DNA of 64,000 nt from an uncultured Clostridia bacterium (GTDB lineage Bacteria > Bacillota > Clostridia > Oscillospirales > Acutalibacteraceae), in assembly GCA_946407065.1 (NCBI GenBank), contig CAMJMQ010000005.1, positions 62,001 through 126,000 on the forward strand. The letters are read 5' to 3'. Below the pieces are notes generated by a model that was given only the letters and a program-made list of their open reading frames with translations, was not told the origin of the DNA and did no database searches. Shown here in pieces: positions 24,511 to 32,535 of this stretch. The translations under genes and the position numbers were made by a program. Numbering within the stretch: position 1 is the first letter of the stretch; each line of letters begins with the position of its first letter.

Positions 24511-26260
24511 GAGAGGGCACCTCGCTTTCAAACGCGTCAAAGGGACAGAGCTGCGCGCAAACGCCGCATCCGACGCAAAGGGTGGGATCGACAACGGCGT
24601 GACCGTCGCGGAAGGAGATGGACGGACAGCCGAACTTCATACATTTCTTACAGCCGCGGCACTTGTCGGGGTTGACATAGAGCGGCTTTTTGGGCTTGAC
24701 GTACTTCAACAGTACGCAGGGACGGCGTGAAATAATGACGGAGGGTTCGTTCTTCCGGAGCTCCTCTTTGAGCACCGTCTCACATTCCTCGAGGTTATAC
24801 GGATCGACCACGCGAACGGAGTTGATACCGATGCTGTGGCACAGATCCTCGAGGTTGACCTTGCCGGCGGGATCACCCTTGATGGAGTAGCCGGTGGTCG
24901 GATTCTGCTGATGACCCGTCATACCGGTGATGGAGTTGTCGAGGATGATGACGGTGGAATTGCTCTGGTTGTACGCGATGTTGATCAGACCGGTCACGCC
25001 GGAGTGCATGAAGGTGGAGTCACCGATCACGCAGACCGTGTTGTTCTCTGTCTGATCGCCGCCTGCCTTGTTATAGCCGTGCAGACCGGATACCGACGCG
25101 CCCATGCAGAGCGTCATGTCGAGCGCGTTCAAAGGCGGCGCCGCGCCGAGGGTGTAGCAGCCGATATCGCCGAGCACGGTGATCTTGTTCTTGGCGAGGA
25201 CATAGTACATACCTCTGTGCGGACAGCCGGAGCACATCATCGGAGGACGCACCGGGATCTCGGTATCGAGTTTGAACACGGTTTTCTCCGCCATCTCAAA
25301 CGCCTGCTCGATGCTCTTCTGGCTGAATTCGCCGAGGATCGAGAACTTGTCCTTGCCGATGACATCCACGCCGATGTTCCTGCAATGGGTCTCGACGATC
25401 GGATCGAGCTCCTCGATGACATAGACCTTGCCGACCTTAGCGGCAAAATCTTGGATCAGCTTGACGGGCAGGGGATTGATCATGCCGAGCTTCAAAACAG
25501 CTACGCTGTCGCCGAACGCTTCCTTGACATACTGGTAAGAGGTGGAGGAGGTGATGATGCCGAAATCACGGCTCCCGTCACCCTCTTCCACACGGTTGAG
25601 GGGAGAGGTCTCGGCGTACTCCGTGAGCTTCTTGGTACGTTCCTCGACAAACGGATGGCGCTTGAGCGCGTTGCCGGGGGTCATGATGTATTTCTGCGGA
25701 TTCTTGGTATAGTCCTTTGTGATCTCGGTGCGTTCGCCGAGCTCTACGATACTCTGGGAGTGCGCCACACGGGTGCACATCTTGAGCAGAACAGGGGTGT
25801 CAAACTGCTCGGAGATCTCATACGCGAGCTTGGCATAATCCAGCGCTTCCTGAGAATCGGAGGGCTCGAGCATCGGGATCTTGGACGCAATCGCGTAATG
25901 GCGCGAATCCTGCTCGTTCTGGGAGCTGTGCATGCCGGGATCATCGGCGACGCAGATGACAATACCCGCGTTGACGCCGGTGTAGGACATGGTGAACAGC
26001 GGATCGGCGGCGACGTTCAAGCCGACATGCTTCATACAGCAGGCGGAACGCTTGCCGCGCAGCGCGGAGCCGAATGCCGCTTCCATTGCTACCTTTTCAT
26101 TGGGCGCCCACTCGCAGTAGACGTCGTCGTATTTCGCGAAAAATTCGGTAATCTCGGTGCTGGGAGTGCCGGGATAACTGGAAATCACGGCACAACCGCC
26201 CTCATATAAGCCGCGCGCGACCGCGGCGTTACCGATCAATAAGTCTTTCATATTAATCAC
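24503..26260 (-). CDS. iorA: Indolepyruvate:ferredoxin oxidoreductase alpha subunit
   Basis: 585 aa. N-terminal pyrimidine-binding-like domain (GNAAVARGLYEGGCAVISSYPGTPSTEI), central region, TPP-binding domain with GDIGCYTLGAAPPLNALD and the GDSTF...N motif (VIGDSTFMHSGVTGLINIAYN), and a C-terminal ferredoxin domain with two clusters: CRGCKKCMKFGCP and CVGCGVCAQLCPFDAF. Full length. Cytoplasmic, oxygen-sensitive. Start ATG 26260 has AAGGTG eight bases upstream. Together with the flanking ligases it forms an amino-acid fermentation unit. Confidence 0.95.
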   Translation of the reverse strand: MINMKDLLIGNAAVARGLYEGGCAVISSYPGTPSTEITEFFAKYDDVYCEWAPNEKVAMEAAFGSALRGKRSACCMKHVGLNVAADPLFTMSYTGVNAGIVICVADDPGMHSSQNEQDSRHYAIASKIPMLEPSDSQEALDYAKLAYEISEQFDTPVLLKMCTRVAHSQSIVELGERTEITKDYTKNPQKYIMTPGNALKRHPFVEERTKKLTEYAETSPLNRVEEGDGSRDFGIITSSTSYQYVKEAFGDSVAVLKLGMINPLPVKLIQDFAAKVGKVYVIEELDPIVETHCRNIGVDVIGKDKFSILGEFSQKSIEQAFEMAEKTVFKLDTEIPVRPPMMCSGCPHRGMYYVLAKNKITVLGDIGCYTLGAAPPLNALDMTLCMGASVSGLHGYNKAGGDQTENNTVCVIGDSTFMHSGVTGLINIAYNQSNSTVIILDNSITGMTGHQQNPTTGYSIKGDPAGKVNLEDLCHSIGINSVRVVDPYNLEECETVLKEELRKNEPSVIISRRPCVLLKYVKPKKPLYVNPDKCRGCKKCMKFGCPSISFRDGHAVVDPTLCVGCGVCAQLCPFDAFESEVPSHD

Positions 26261-26284
26261 CTTGTTATGTATTGTTGCTGTTTA

Positions 26285-26312
26285 TGCGGCGGGAGCAAGC
26301 CCCCGCCCTACG
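26285..26312. repeat. GC-rich hairpin repeat (family D)
   Basis: GGCGGGagcaagcCCCCGCCCTAC in the gap between paaK copy 2 and iorA. A similar TTGTAGGGAC element lies at 50581. Single short palindrome. Confidence 0.5.
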
Positions 26313-26322
26313 AAAAGGATGA

Positions 26323-27624
26323 TCACTGATTTCTTAAATCAACGATTCTCTTTGCCTTGCCCTGAAATCTCTCGAGGGTCTTGGGCGCGACGAGTGTGAC
26401 CTTTGTTCTCAAGCCTAAGATCGATTGTAATTTCGCCTCAATGCGCTTTTTGAGACCGTCGAGCATCTGATAATTGTCGAGCAATGCCTCGTTGATGACC
26501 TCGACCTTGATCTCTAAGCTGTCGCGGTAATTCTTGCGCGTGATGTACAGCATATAATGGGGCGCGATATCGGGGATGTTGATCAGGATGTTCTCGATCT
26601 GGGTCGGGAAGACGTTGACGCCCTTGATGATCAGCATATCGTCGGTTCTGCCCATGGTCTTTGCCATTCTGCAATGGGTTCTGCCGCAGGAGCAGGGCTG
26701 ATAATCGAGCTTAGTGATATCCTTGGTGCGGTATCTGAGTACCGGCATACCTTTGCGGGTTAATGTGGTGACAACTAATTCGCCGACCTCACCCTCGCCG
26801 AGACGCTTACCGGTATCGGTGTCGATGATCTCGGGCAGGAAGTGATCCTCCGCAAAATGCATACCGTCGCGCGCTTCACAGTCGCCGGAAACACCGGGGC
26901 CGCCCAGCTCGGTCATGCCGTAGTTGTCGGATACGCGGATGTTAAAGTTGTTCTCGATCTGCTCACGCATGGATACGGTGCACGGTTCCGAGCCTAAGAT
27001 GCCCAGTCGCAGGCTGTAGTCGGAGAGCGGATAGCCCGCTTCCTTCATCGCCTCGGAGAGATACAGCGCGTAGGAGGGAGTGGCGACGATACCGGTCACG
27101 CCCCAGTCACGCAGCATCATCAGCTGCTTCTGCGTATTGCCGGAAGAAGCGGGGATGACGGTCGCGCCGAGCTTTTCCATACCGTAGTGCAGACCCAACG
27201 CACCTGTGAACAGTCCGTAGCCGAAGCTGATCTGGATGATATCGTCGGGAGTGACGCCGCCCGCGCACGCGACACGCGCGACGCAGTCTGACCAGATGTC
27301 GAGGTCTTCTTTGGTATAAACGCCGGTGGTGGGCTTACCGGTCGTACCCGAAGAAGCGTGGATACGCACGATGTCCTTCATATCGGCGGCTACCAGACCG
27401 AAGGGATAGTTATCTCTGAAATCGTCCTTAGTGGTGAAGGGGATGTATTCGATATCGGAGAGCTGCTTGATCTTAGCGCCGTCCAGCACGCCGCAGTCGG
27501 TCAAACGCTGATGGTATAACGGTACGTTATCATAGCAGTATTTGACGACCCATTTCAGGCGTTCAAGCTGGATCGCTTCGATTTCTTTCCTCGGTAGAGT
27601 TTCGATGTCTTTCTGGAAAATCAT
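26323..27624 (-). CDS. paaK: Phenylacetate-CoA ligase family protein (copy 2)
   Basis: 433 aa, second AMP-forming ligase of the operon. Motifs HASSGTTGKPTTGVYT, DNYGMTELGGPGVSGDCEAR and the C-terminal LIIKGVNVFPTQIENIL. First gene of the operon, 62 bases before iorA. The pairing of two PaaK homologs with IOR is recurrent in archaea and Clostridia. Promoter seen upstream at 27679-27707. Confidence 0.9.
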   Translation of the reverse strand: MIFQKDIETLPRKEIEAIQLERLKWVVKYCYDNVPLYHQRLTDCGVLDGAKIKQLSDIEYIPFTTKDDFRDNYPFGLVAADMKDIVRIHASSGTTGKPTTGVYTKEDLDIWSDCVARVACAGGVTPDDIIQISFGYGLFTGALGLHYGMEKLGATVIPASSGNTQKQLMMLRDWGVTGIVATPSYALYLSEAMKEAGYPLSDYSLRLGILGSEPCTVSMREQIENNFNIRVSDNYGMTELGGPGVSGDCEARDGMHFAEDHFLPEIIDTDTGKRLGEGEVGELVVTTLTRKGMPVLRYRTKDITKLDYQPCSCGRTHCRMAKTMGRTDDMLIIKGVNVFPTQIENILINIPDIAPHYMLYITRKNYRDSLEIKVEVINEALLDNYQMLDGLKKRIEAKLQSILGLRTKVTLVAPKTLERFQGKAKRIVDLRNQ

Positions 27625-27678
27625 TTTTACTAATCCTCTTTTCGTTATTCACACAATTTCGCTTGTGCATACATAGCT

Positions 27679-27707
27679 ATTATAGCGCAAAAGAAGCCTA
27701 AAGGCAA
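27679..27707 (-). promoter_or_regulatory. Promoter of the paaK2-iorAB-paaK1-ACT operon
   Basis: Minus strand: TTGCCT (27707-27702), 17-base spacer, TATAAT (27684-27679). The -35 and spacer lie inside the hairpin that ends the upstream symporter transcript. Confidence 0.6.
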
Positions 27708-27726
27708 TAGCCGATAGACTTCTTTT
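27689..27726 (-). terminator. Terminator of the symporter gene, overlapping the next promoter
   Basis: 12-bp stem AAAAGAAGTCTA / TAGGCTTCTTTT on the minus strand (27726-27715, 27700-27689), 14-base loop. Confidence 0.7.
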
Positions 27727-27754
27727 GTATTATTTTGTCGATTAAATTATAGGT

Positions 27755-29332
27755 TTACGTTTCGTCGATGCTGTGCTTGGAAGAAACGGTATGCGTCTTT
27801 TTATAGCAGGAGAAGATCTGTTCCACTCTGTCAACGTCCTTCGACGGGGCGATAGCCGCGATGATCGGCGTGATAATGATACCGATGATCATTGCCGCCA
27901 TACCCGCGTTGATCGGGGACTGGAAGTAGGTGAGAACGGGGTTAGAGAACTTCACGCCCGCCATATTGCAGATGAAGGACGCGAGGGAGATGCCCACGCC
28001 GAGTACATAGTTGATCCATACGGCGATCTTCGGTACGCGCTTCATATACAGACCGTACATGAACGGTGCTAAGAACGCGCCCGCCAACGCGCCCCAGCTG
28101 ACGCCCATCATCTGTGAGATGAACATCACGGGGGAATTTGCCTGAATGATCGCGATGATCGCGGAGATCGCGATGAAGAATACGATGAAGATCCGCATGA
28201 TGCTGACCTTCTTCTTCTCAGCGAGTTCCTTATTCTTGAAGAATACCGGCTCGATAAAGTCAATGGTCAAAACGGAGCTGGAGGTCAGCACCAGGCTCGA
28301 CAGGGTGCTCATGGAAGCCGAGAGCACGAGGATGACCACGATACCGATCAGGATGGGGGACAGGTTTTCGAGCATGGTGGGTACGACGGAGTCAAAGCCG
28401 CCTACAGGCTTGCCGTCAGCGCCCGCCTCACCGAACAGTCTGCCGAACCCGCCGAGGAAGTAGCAGCCGCCCGCGACGATGATCGCGAATACGGTCGATA
28501 CGATGGTACCGGTGCTGATCGACTTTTCGGACTTGATGGCGTAGAACTTCTGCACCATCTGGGGCAGACCCCATGTACCTAAGGACGTCAGGATGACGAC
28601 GCCGATCAAACCGAAGATATCCGGCCCGAAGAAGGAGGTGAACGCGCCCTTCATCTCGGTACCCTCTGCCTGGATCTGAGAGAGCAGGGTGATGGTGGAG
28701 CCTAAGCCGCCGTTGATCCTGAGCACTGCCCAGATGACGGCGACGATGCCGAAGATCATGATGATACCCTGGATAAAGTCGTTGATCGCGGTCGCCATGT
28801 AGCCGCCGACAACGACGTAGATGCCGGTCAGTACCGCCATCGCGATCACACAGTATTCATAGGGAATACCGAACGCCATCTTGAACAGTCGGGAAAGACC
28901 GTTGTAGAGCGACGCGGTATAGGGGATCAGGAAGATGAAGATGATGACCGCCGCGGCGATCTTGAGCGCCTTGGAATCGTATCGCTTCATGAAGAAGTCG
29001 GGCATGGTGGCAGTGTCGAGGTGCTGGGTCATGACGCGGGTGCGTCTGCCGAGTACGTTCCACGCGAGCAGAGAGCCGATGAAGGCGTTGCCCAGTCCGA
29101 TCCATGTGGAAGCCATACCGAATTTCCAACCGAACTGACCCGCGTAGCCGACAAAGATAACTGCCGAAAAATACGAGGTACCGAACGCGAACGCGGTCAG
29201 CCACGGGCCGACGGAGCGGTTGCCCAGTACAAAGCCGTTGACGTCTGTGCTTTGCTTTCTGCAGTAGATGCCTACGCCGATCATCACGGCGAAGAATACG
29301 ACTAAGAAAGCGATTTTGATAAACATATCCAT
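27755..29332 (-). CDS. Sodium:solute symporter (SSS family)
   Basis: 525 aa, about 13 membrane helices. N-terminus FLVVFFAVMIGVGIYCRKQ and GNRSVGPWLTAFAFGTSYFSAVIFVGYAGQFGW, then GIYVVVGGYMATAINDFIQGIIMIFG, the SSS-family core around helices 2-6. Imports an organic solute with Na+. Substrate unknown; position upstream of the aryl-acid operon suggests an aromatic amino acid or carboxylate, but it has its own terminator. Start ATG 29332 has AAGGAG 11 bases upstream. Confidence 0.88.
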   Translation of the reverse strand: MDMFIKIAFLVVFFAVMIGVGIYCRKQSTDVNGFVLGNRSVGPWLTAFAFGTSYFSAVIFVGYAGQFGWKFGMASTWIGLGNAFIGSLLAWNVLGRRTRVMTQHLDTATMPDFFMKRYDSKALKIAAAVIIFIFLIPYTASLYNGLSRLFKMAFGIPYEYCVIAMAVLTGIYVVVGGYMATAINDFIQGIIMIFGIVAVIWAVLRINGGLGSTITLLSQIQAEGTEMKGAFTSFFGPDIFGLIGVVILTSLGTWGLPQMVQKFYAIKSEKSISTGTIVSTVFAIIVAGGCYFLGGFGRLFGEAGADGKPVGGFDSVVPTMLENLSPILIGIVVILVLSASMSTLSSLVLTSSSVLTIDFIEPVFFKNKELAEKKKVSIMRIFIVFFIAISAIIAIIQANSPVMFISQMMGVSWGALAGAFLAPFMYGLYMKRVPKIAVWINYVLGVGISLASFICNMAGVKFSNPVLTYFQSPINAGMAAMIIGIIITPIIAAIAPSKDVDRVEQIFSCYKKTHTVSSKHSIDET

Positions 29333-29378
29333 ATACTTATACTCCTTATCCCCATAGGGGGTTAATGAACAATGTTGA

Positions 29379-30212
29379 TTAAGAGAGAGCCAATAATTGC
29401 TCTGCGTTTTTACCGAGGATCATTTCTTTCTCGGTATCGGATAAGCCTTTCAGATTCTTGAAGCGCTCGACCGTTTCCTTTTGATCGTTCCACGGACTGT
29501 CGGTCGCGAAGAGCATTTTATCCGCACCGTGGTTTTTAATCACCCGCACGATATCCTCATCGGTCGATGTGCTGTAATGCCACAGATCATGGAACGAACA
29601 GCTGATATCGATGTAGCACTGTCTGCCGACCAGATACTTTTCTACATCGTCGAGCTGGTAATTGCCGCCTAAATGAGCGAAGATCATGTTGGGCTTTGTA
29701 TCAGGGACGAGTTCCTCAATACGGTCGAGCATCAAAGCGCCTTTTTCGGGCGGACAGTGGATGATATCATACTTGGGATCCTTACCCGAGTGGGTCATCA
29801 CGAGCAATCCCAGTCGTTTTGCCTCGGCGATGATGCGGATGTAGCGCTCATCGTCGATGAAAGTACCGGTGTAATCGGGATGGAGCTTGATGCCCTTAAA
29901 GCCGTTATCCTTTAAATATCGCAGTTTATCTTCGATCTCCTCGTCATCGGGGTGGATGCCGCCGAAGGAGATGAGGTTGTCGTAGGTATCGTTGATGAGC
30001 TTTGCGAATTTCGTGATCGTATCAAACTGACCCGGTCGGGTGTTGACGGGCAGGATCACGCTTTTATCGATCCCCGCTTCTTTCATGCTGTCAAGGATCC
30101 CGCTGATCGTGCCGTCGGTGTGGGGGACGACGTCGGGCGGGCTTTGCAGCGCCTGTAGGGTACGCTGAGCTATTTTATCGGGGAACACATGGGTGTGAAA
30201 ATCGATTATCAT
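29379..30212 (-). CDS. Amidohydrolase family 2 metal-dependent hydrolase
   Basis: 277 aa TIM-barrel. N-terminal metal motif DFHTHVFPD, then GIKLHPDYTG, MTHSGK, FAHLGGNYQ and the late DSPWND aspartate: the set expected of ACMSD-type amidohydrolases (decarboxylases or hydrolases of aromatic or lactone substrates). 47 bases upstream of the symporter in the same direction, so probably co-transcribed with it. Substrate not determinable. The start shows no strong ribosome-binding site. Confidence 0.85.
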   Translation of the reverse strand: MIIDFHTHVFPDKIAQRTLQALQSPPDVVPHTDGTISGILDSMKEAGIDKSVILPVNTRPGQFDTITKFAKLINDTYDNLISFGGIHPDDEEIEDKLRYLKDNGFKGIKLHPDYTGTFIDDERYIRIIAEAKRLGLLVMTHSGKDPKYDIIHCPPEKGALMLDRIEELVPDTKPNMIFAHLGGNYQLDDVEKYLVGRQCYIDISCSFHDLWHYSTSTDEDIVRVIKNHGADKMLFATDSPWNDQKETVERFKNLKGLSDTEKEMILGKNAEQLLALS

Positions 30213-30272
30213 AACTTTGCTTTTACAAAGGGTGAATATGTCACCCCGTAAGTAATCTCCGTTTCAAACTTA

Positions 30273-30317
30273 GTCATTGCGAAGGGTGACGAGTGTCACC
30301 CTGTGGCAATCTCAACC
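30273..30317 (+). repeat. Dispersed repeat family A, copy 5
   Basis: GTCATTGCGAAGG, palindromic GTGACGAGTGTCAC, then CTGTGGCAATCTCAACC. Confidence 0.85.
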
Positions 30318-30453
30318 TAGTAAAATTAGCAACGGATTCATTTTATCACTTCAACGATTTAAAGTCAAGAAGATTTAAAGATTTAAAGCAATAATTTTGT
30401 AATTATTTTTAATATCATTCGTTTACAGAAAATAAATAGAAGATTCTTCCTAT

Positions 30454-30482
30454 TTGACTGTTGAATTTTTACGAGATTATGT
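30454..30482 (+). promoter_or_regulatory. Candidate ldh promoter
   Basis: TTGACT (30454-30459), 17 bases, TTATGT (30477-30482); TATTATAAT follows directly and could serve as an alternative -10. Confidence 0.4.
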
Positions 30483-30550
30483 TATTATAATAACGAAGTA
30501 AAATATGCGAAACACGAATTTGATCTGTTTTCGATAAAGGAGTTGCATTT

Positions 30551-31513
30551 ATGGCTGTTAATTCAAGAAAAGTTGCCATCATTGGCTGTGGCTTTGTCGG
30601 ATCGTCGACTGCGTTCGCGCTGATGCAGAGCGGTCTGTTCTCTGAGATCGTGATGCTCGACGCCGACAAACAGAAGGCGGAGGGTGAGGCGCTGGATATT
30701 TCTCACGGCGTACCGTTCTCAAAGCCTTGTGAAATCCACGCGGGCGATTATGACGATATCGCTGACAGCGCGATCATTATCGTTACTGCCGGCGCGGCAC
30801 AGAAGCCCGGCGAGACCCGTCTGGATCTCATCAAAAAGAATGTCGGTATCTTCAAGTCGATCATCCCCGAGATCGCCAAGCGCAATTTCAAGGGAATCCT
30901 GCTGATCGTCGCGAATCCCGTCGATGTGCTGACCTATGCCGCCAAACAGCTCTCCGGTCTGCCCGACAGCCGTGTATTCGGCTCGGGTACGGTACTGGAT
31001 TCCGCTCGTCTGCGCTTTAACCTCAGTGAGCATTTGGGTGTTGACCCGCGCTCCATCCACGCGTTCATCATCGGCGAGCACGGCGACAGTGAGTTTGCCG
31101 CATGGAGCAGTGCCAATGTATCGGGTGTTGAGATCAGCCGTTTCTGTGAGATGCGCGGCTTCTATCACGATCATGATCTGGCAAAGGAGAATATATCCGA
31201 GGAGGTCAAGAACGCCGCTTACGATATCATCAGCAAGAAGCGTGCGACCTATTATGGTATCGCGATGTCCGCCAAGCGTATTTGTGAGGCGATCATCCGC
31301 GATGAAAAGAGTATCCTGCCCGTATCGTCCATTCAGCACGGTCGGTTCGGACTGAACGACGTCGCGCTGTCGATCCCCGTGATCGTCGGCAAGGAAGGTA
31401 TCGAGAGTGAAATTCCTTTTGCGTTAAATGACGATGAGCTAAAAAAGCTGCGTGAGTCCGCGGAAACCTTGAAGAACACGATCAAGTCCTGCGACCTCGA
31501 TCTTGACGATTGA
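30551..31513 (+). CDS. ldh: L-lactate dehydrogenase
   Basis: 320 aa NAD-dependent enzyme reducing pyruvate to L-lactate. Rossmann motif IIGCGFVGSSTAFAL, substrate loop region AGAAQKPGETRLDLI, IVANPVDVLTY, and catalytic His177 in IIGEHGDSEF. The substrate-selecting residue next to the loop (QKPGETR) is Gln, which fits lactate rather than malate dehydrogenase. GGAG 7 bases upstream of ATG. First of a run of same-direction genes. Confidence 0.94.
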   Translation: MAVNSRKVAIIGCGFVGSSTAFALMQSGLFSEIVMLDADKQKAEGEALDISHGVPFSKPCEIHAGDYDDIADSAIIIVTAGAAQKPGETRLDLIKKNVGIFKSIIPEIAKRNFKGILLIVANPVDVLTYAAKQLSGLPDSRVFGSGTVLDSARLRFNLSEHLGVDPRSIHAFIIGEHGDSEFAAWSSANVSGVEISRFCEMRGFYHDHDLAKENISEEVKNAAYDIISKKRATYYGIAMSAKRICEAIIRDEKSILPVSSIQHGRFGLNDVALSIPVIVGKEGIESEIPFALNDDELKKLRESAETLKNTIKSCDLDLDD

Positions 31514-31579
31514 TCGGTAACGTAATAGAATTGTTGAAAAAGAGGCGGATGATAAATCCGCTGTGAATAGGAGGCAAAT

Positions 31580-31921
31580 ATGTCTGACTGTATTTTTTGC
31601 AAAATCGCCGCGGGCGAGATCCCGTCGAACAAAGTGTATGAGGATGACAAGATCATCGCGATCCATGACCTGAATCCGATGGCGCCGGTGCATGTGCTCT
31701 TTATCCCCAAGGAGCATTACTGCTGCGCGAACGCGATCAATGAGGAGAACTGCGATATCGTAGGTCATATCTTCTCTAAGATCCCCAAGGTTGCCAAGGA
31801 GCTGGGTATCGAGAACGGCTACCGTATCGTCAACAACTGCGGTGAGGACGGCGGACAAACCGTCATGCACATCCATTTCCACCTCTTGGGCGGCAAGAAG
31901 CTCAGGGTCGATATGGCATGA
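31580..31921 (+). CDS. HIT-family nucleotide-binding hydrolase
   Basis: 113 aa. CIFCKIAAGEIPSNKVYEDD at the N-terminus and the histidine triad HIHFHLLGG near the C-terminus mark the HinT group, purine nucleoside phosphoramidases. Ribosome-binding site AGGAGG. Between ldh and a phosphoribosyltransferase gene. Confidence 0.93.
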   Translation: MSDCIFCKIAAGEIPSNKVYEDDKIIAIHDLNPMAPVHVLFIPKEHYCCANAINEENCDIVGHIFSKIPKVAKELGIENGYRIVNNCGEDGGQTVMHIHFHLLGGKKLRVDMA

Positions 31922-31953
31922 CTGCTATTCAATAAGATAAGGAAGGGTACATT

Positions 31954-32493
31954 ATGGCTAAAACGTATAAAATGACGATCGCGGGCTGTGAGCGTGAGCT
32001 GCCGCTGTGCGAGGTCGACGAGCATCTGGATATCGCCGCGTTCATTATGTTCGGCGATGTAGAGGTCACTGAGAAATCTGCCGCGGAGCTTTTGAAAATC
32101 GTTCCCGAGCATGATGTCTGCATTTCTGCCGAGGCAAAGGGAATCCCGCTTTGTTATGAGATGGCGCGTCAGGGCTGCGGCAAGTACATTATCGCGCGTA
32201 AGGGCGTCAAGGTGTATATGCCCGATCCCCTCAGCGTGAATGTGCAGTCTATCACCACACTGAGCCGCCAGACGCTGTATCTGGGCAGTGATGACGCGGC
32301 GCATATGAAGGGTAAGCGTGTCCTGATCGTAGACGACGTGATCTCCACAGGCGAGAGCTTAAAGGCGCTCGAGGCACTGGTCAATAAGGCGGGCGGTGAG
32401 ATCGTCGGTAAGGCAGCTGTTCTGGCAGAAGGCGCCGCGGCTGATCGTGACGATATCATTTTCCTCGAGAAGCTGCCTGTATTCCCTAAATAA
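31954..32493 (+). CDS. Phosphoribosyltransferase family protein (adenine-PRTase-like)
   Basis: 179 aa. PRPP motif VLIVDDVISTGESLKAL and an upstream AEAKGIPLCYEMARQG that resembles the substrate hood of adenine phosphoribosyltransferase. The N-terminal ~50 residues (TIAGCERELPLCEVDEH) differ from classical Apt, and this variant may have another base or a regulatory role. Start ATG with AAGG upstream; 32 bases after the HIT gene. Confidence 0.8.
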   Translation: MAKTYKMTIAGCERELPLCEVDEHLDIAAFIMFGDVEVTEKSAAELLKIVPEHDVCISAEAKGIPLCYEMARQGCGKYIIARKGVKVYMPDPLSVNVQSITTLSRQTLYLGSDDAAHMKGKRVLIVDDVISTGESLKALEALVNKAGGEIVGKAAVLAEGAAADRDDIIFLEKLPVFPK

Positions 32494-32535
32494 GCAGATA
32501 GTTATTGATACATCGTTCCCGATAGAGGTAAGAGT

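Larger units (their letters stand above)
30213..30550. other. Divergent gene-free region before ldh
   Basis: Contains a family A repeat (30273-30317), an AT-rich stretch (~30340-30480) without ORF, and a candidate ldh promoter TTGACT-17-TTATGT (30454-30482). No RNA gene recognised. Confidence 0.55.

Noticed and set aside
24836-26209. 457-codon open frame antisense to iorA
   Set aside because: Same mirror-frame effect; no start signals, and the sense strand encodes a clear full-length IorA.
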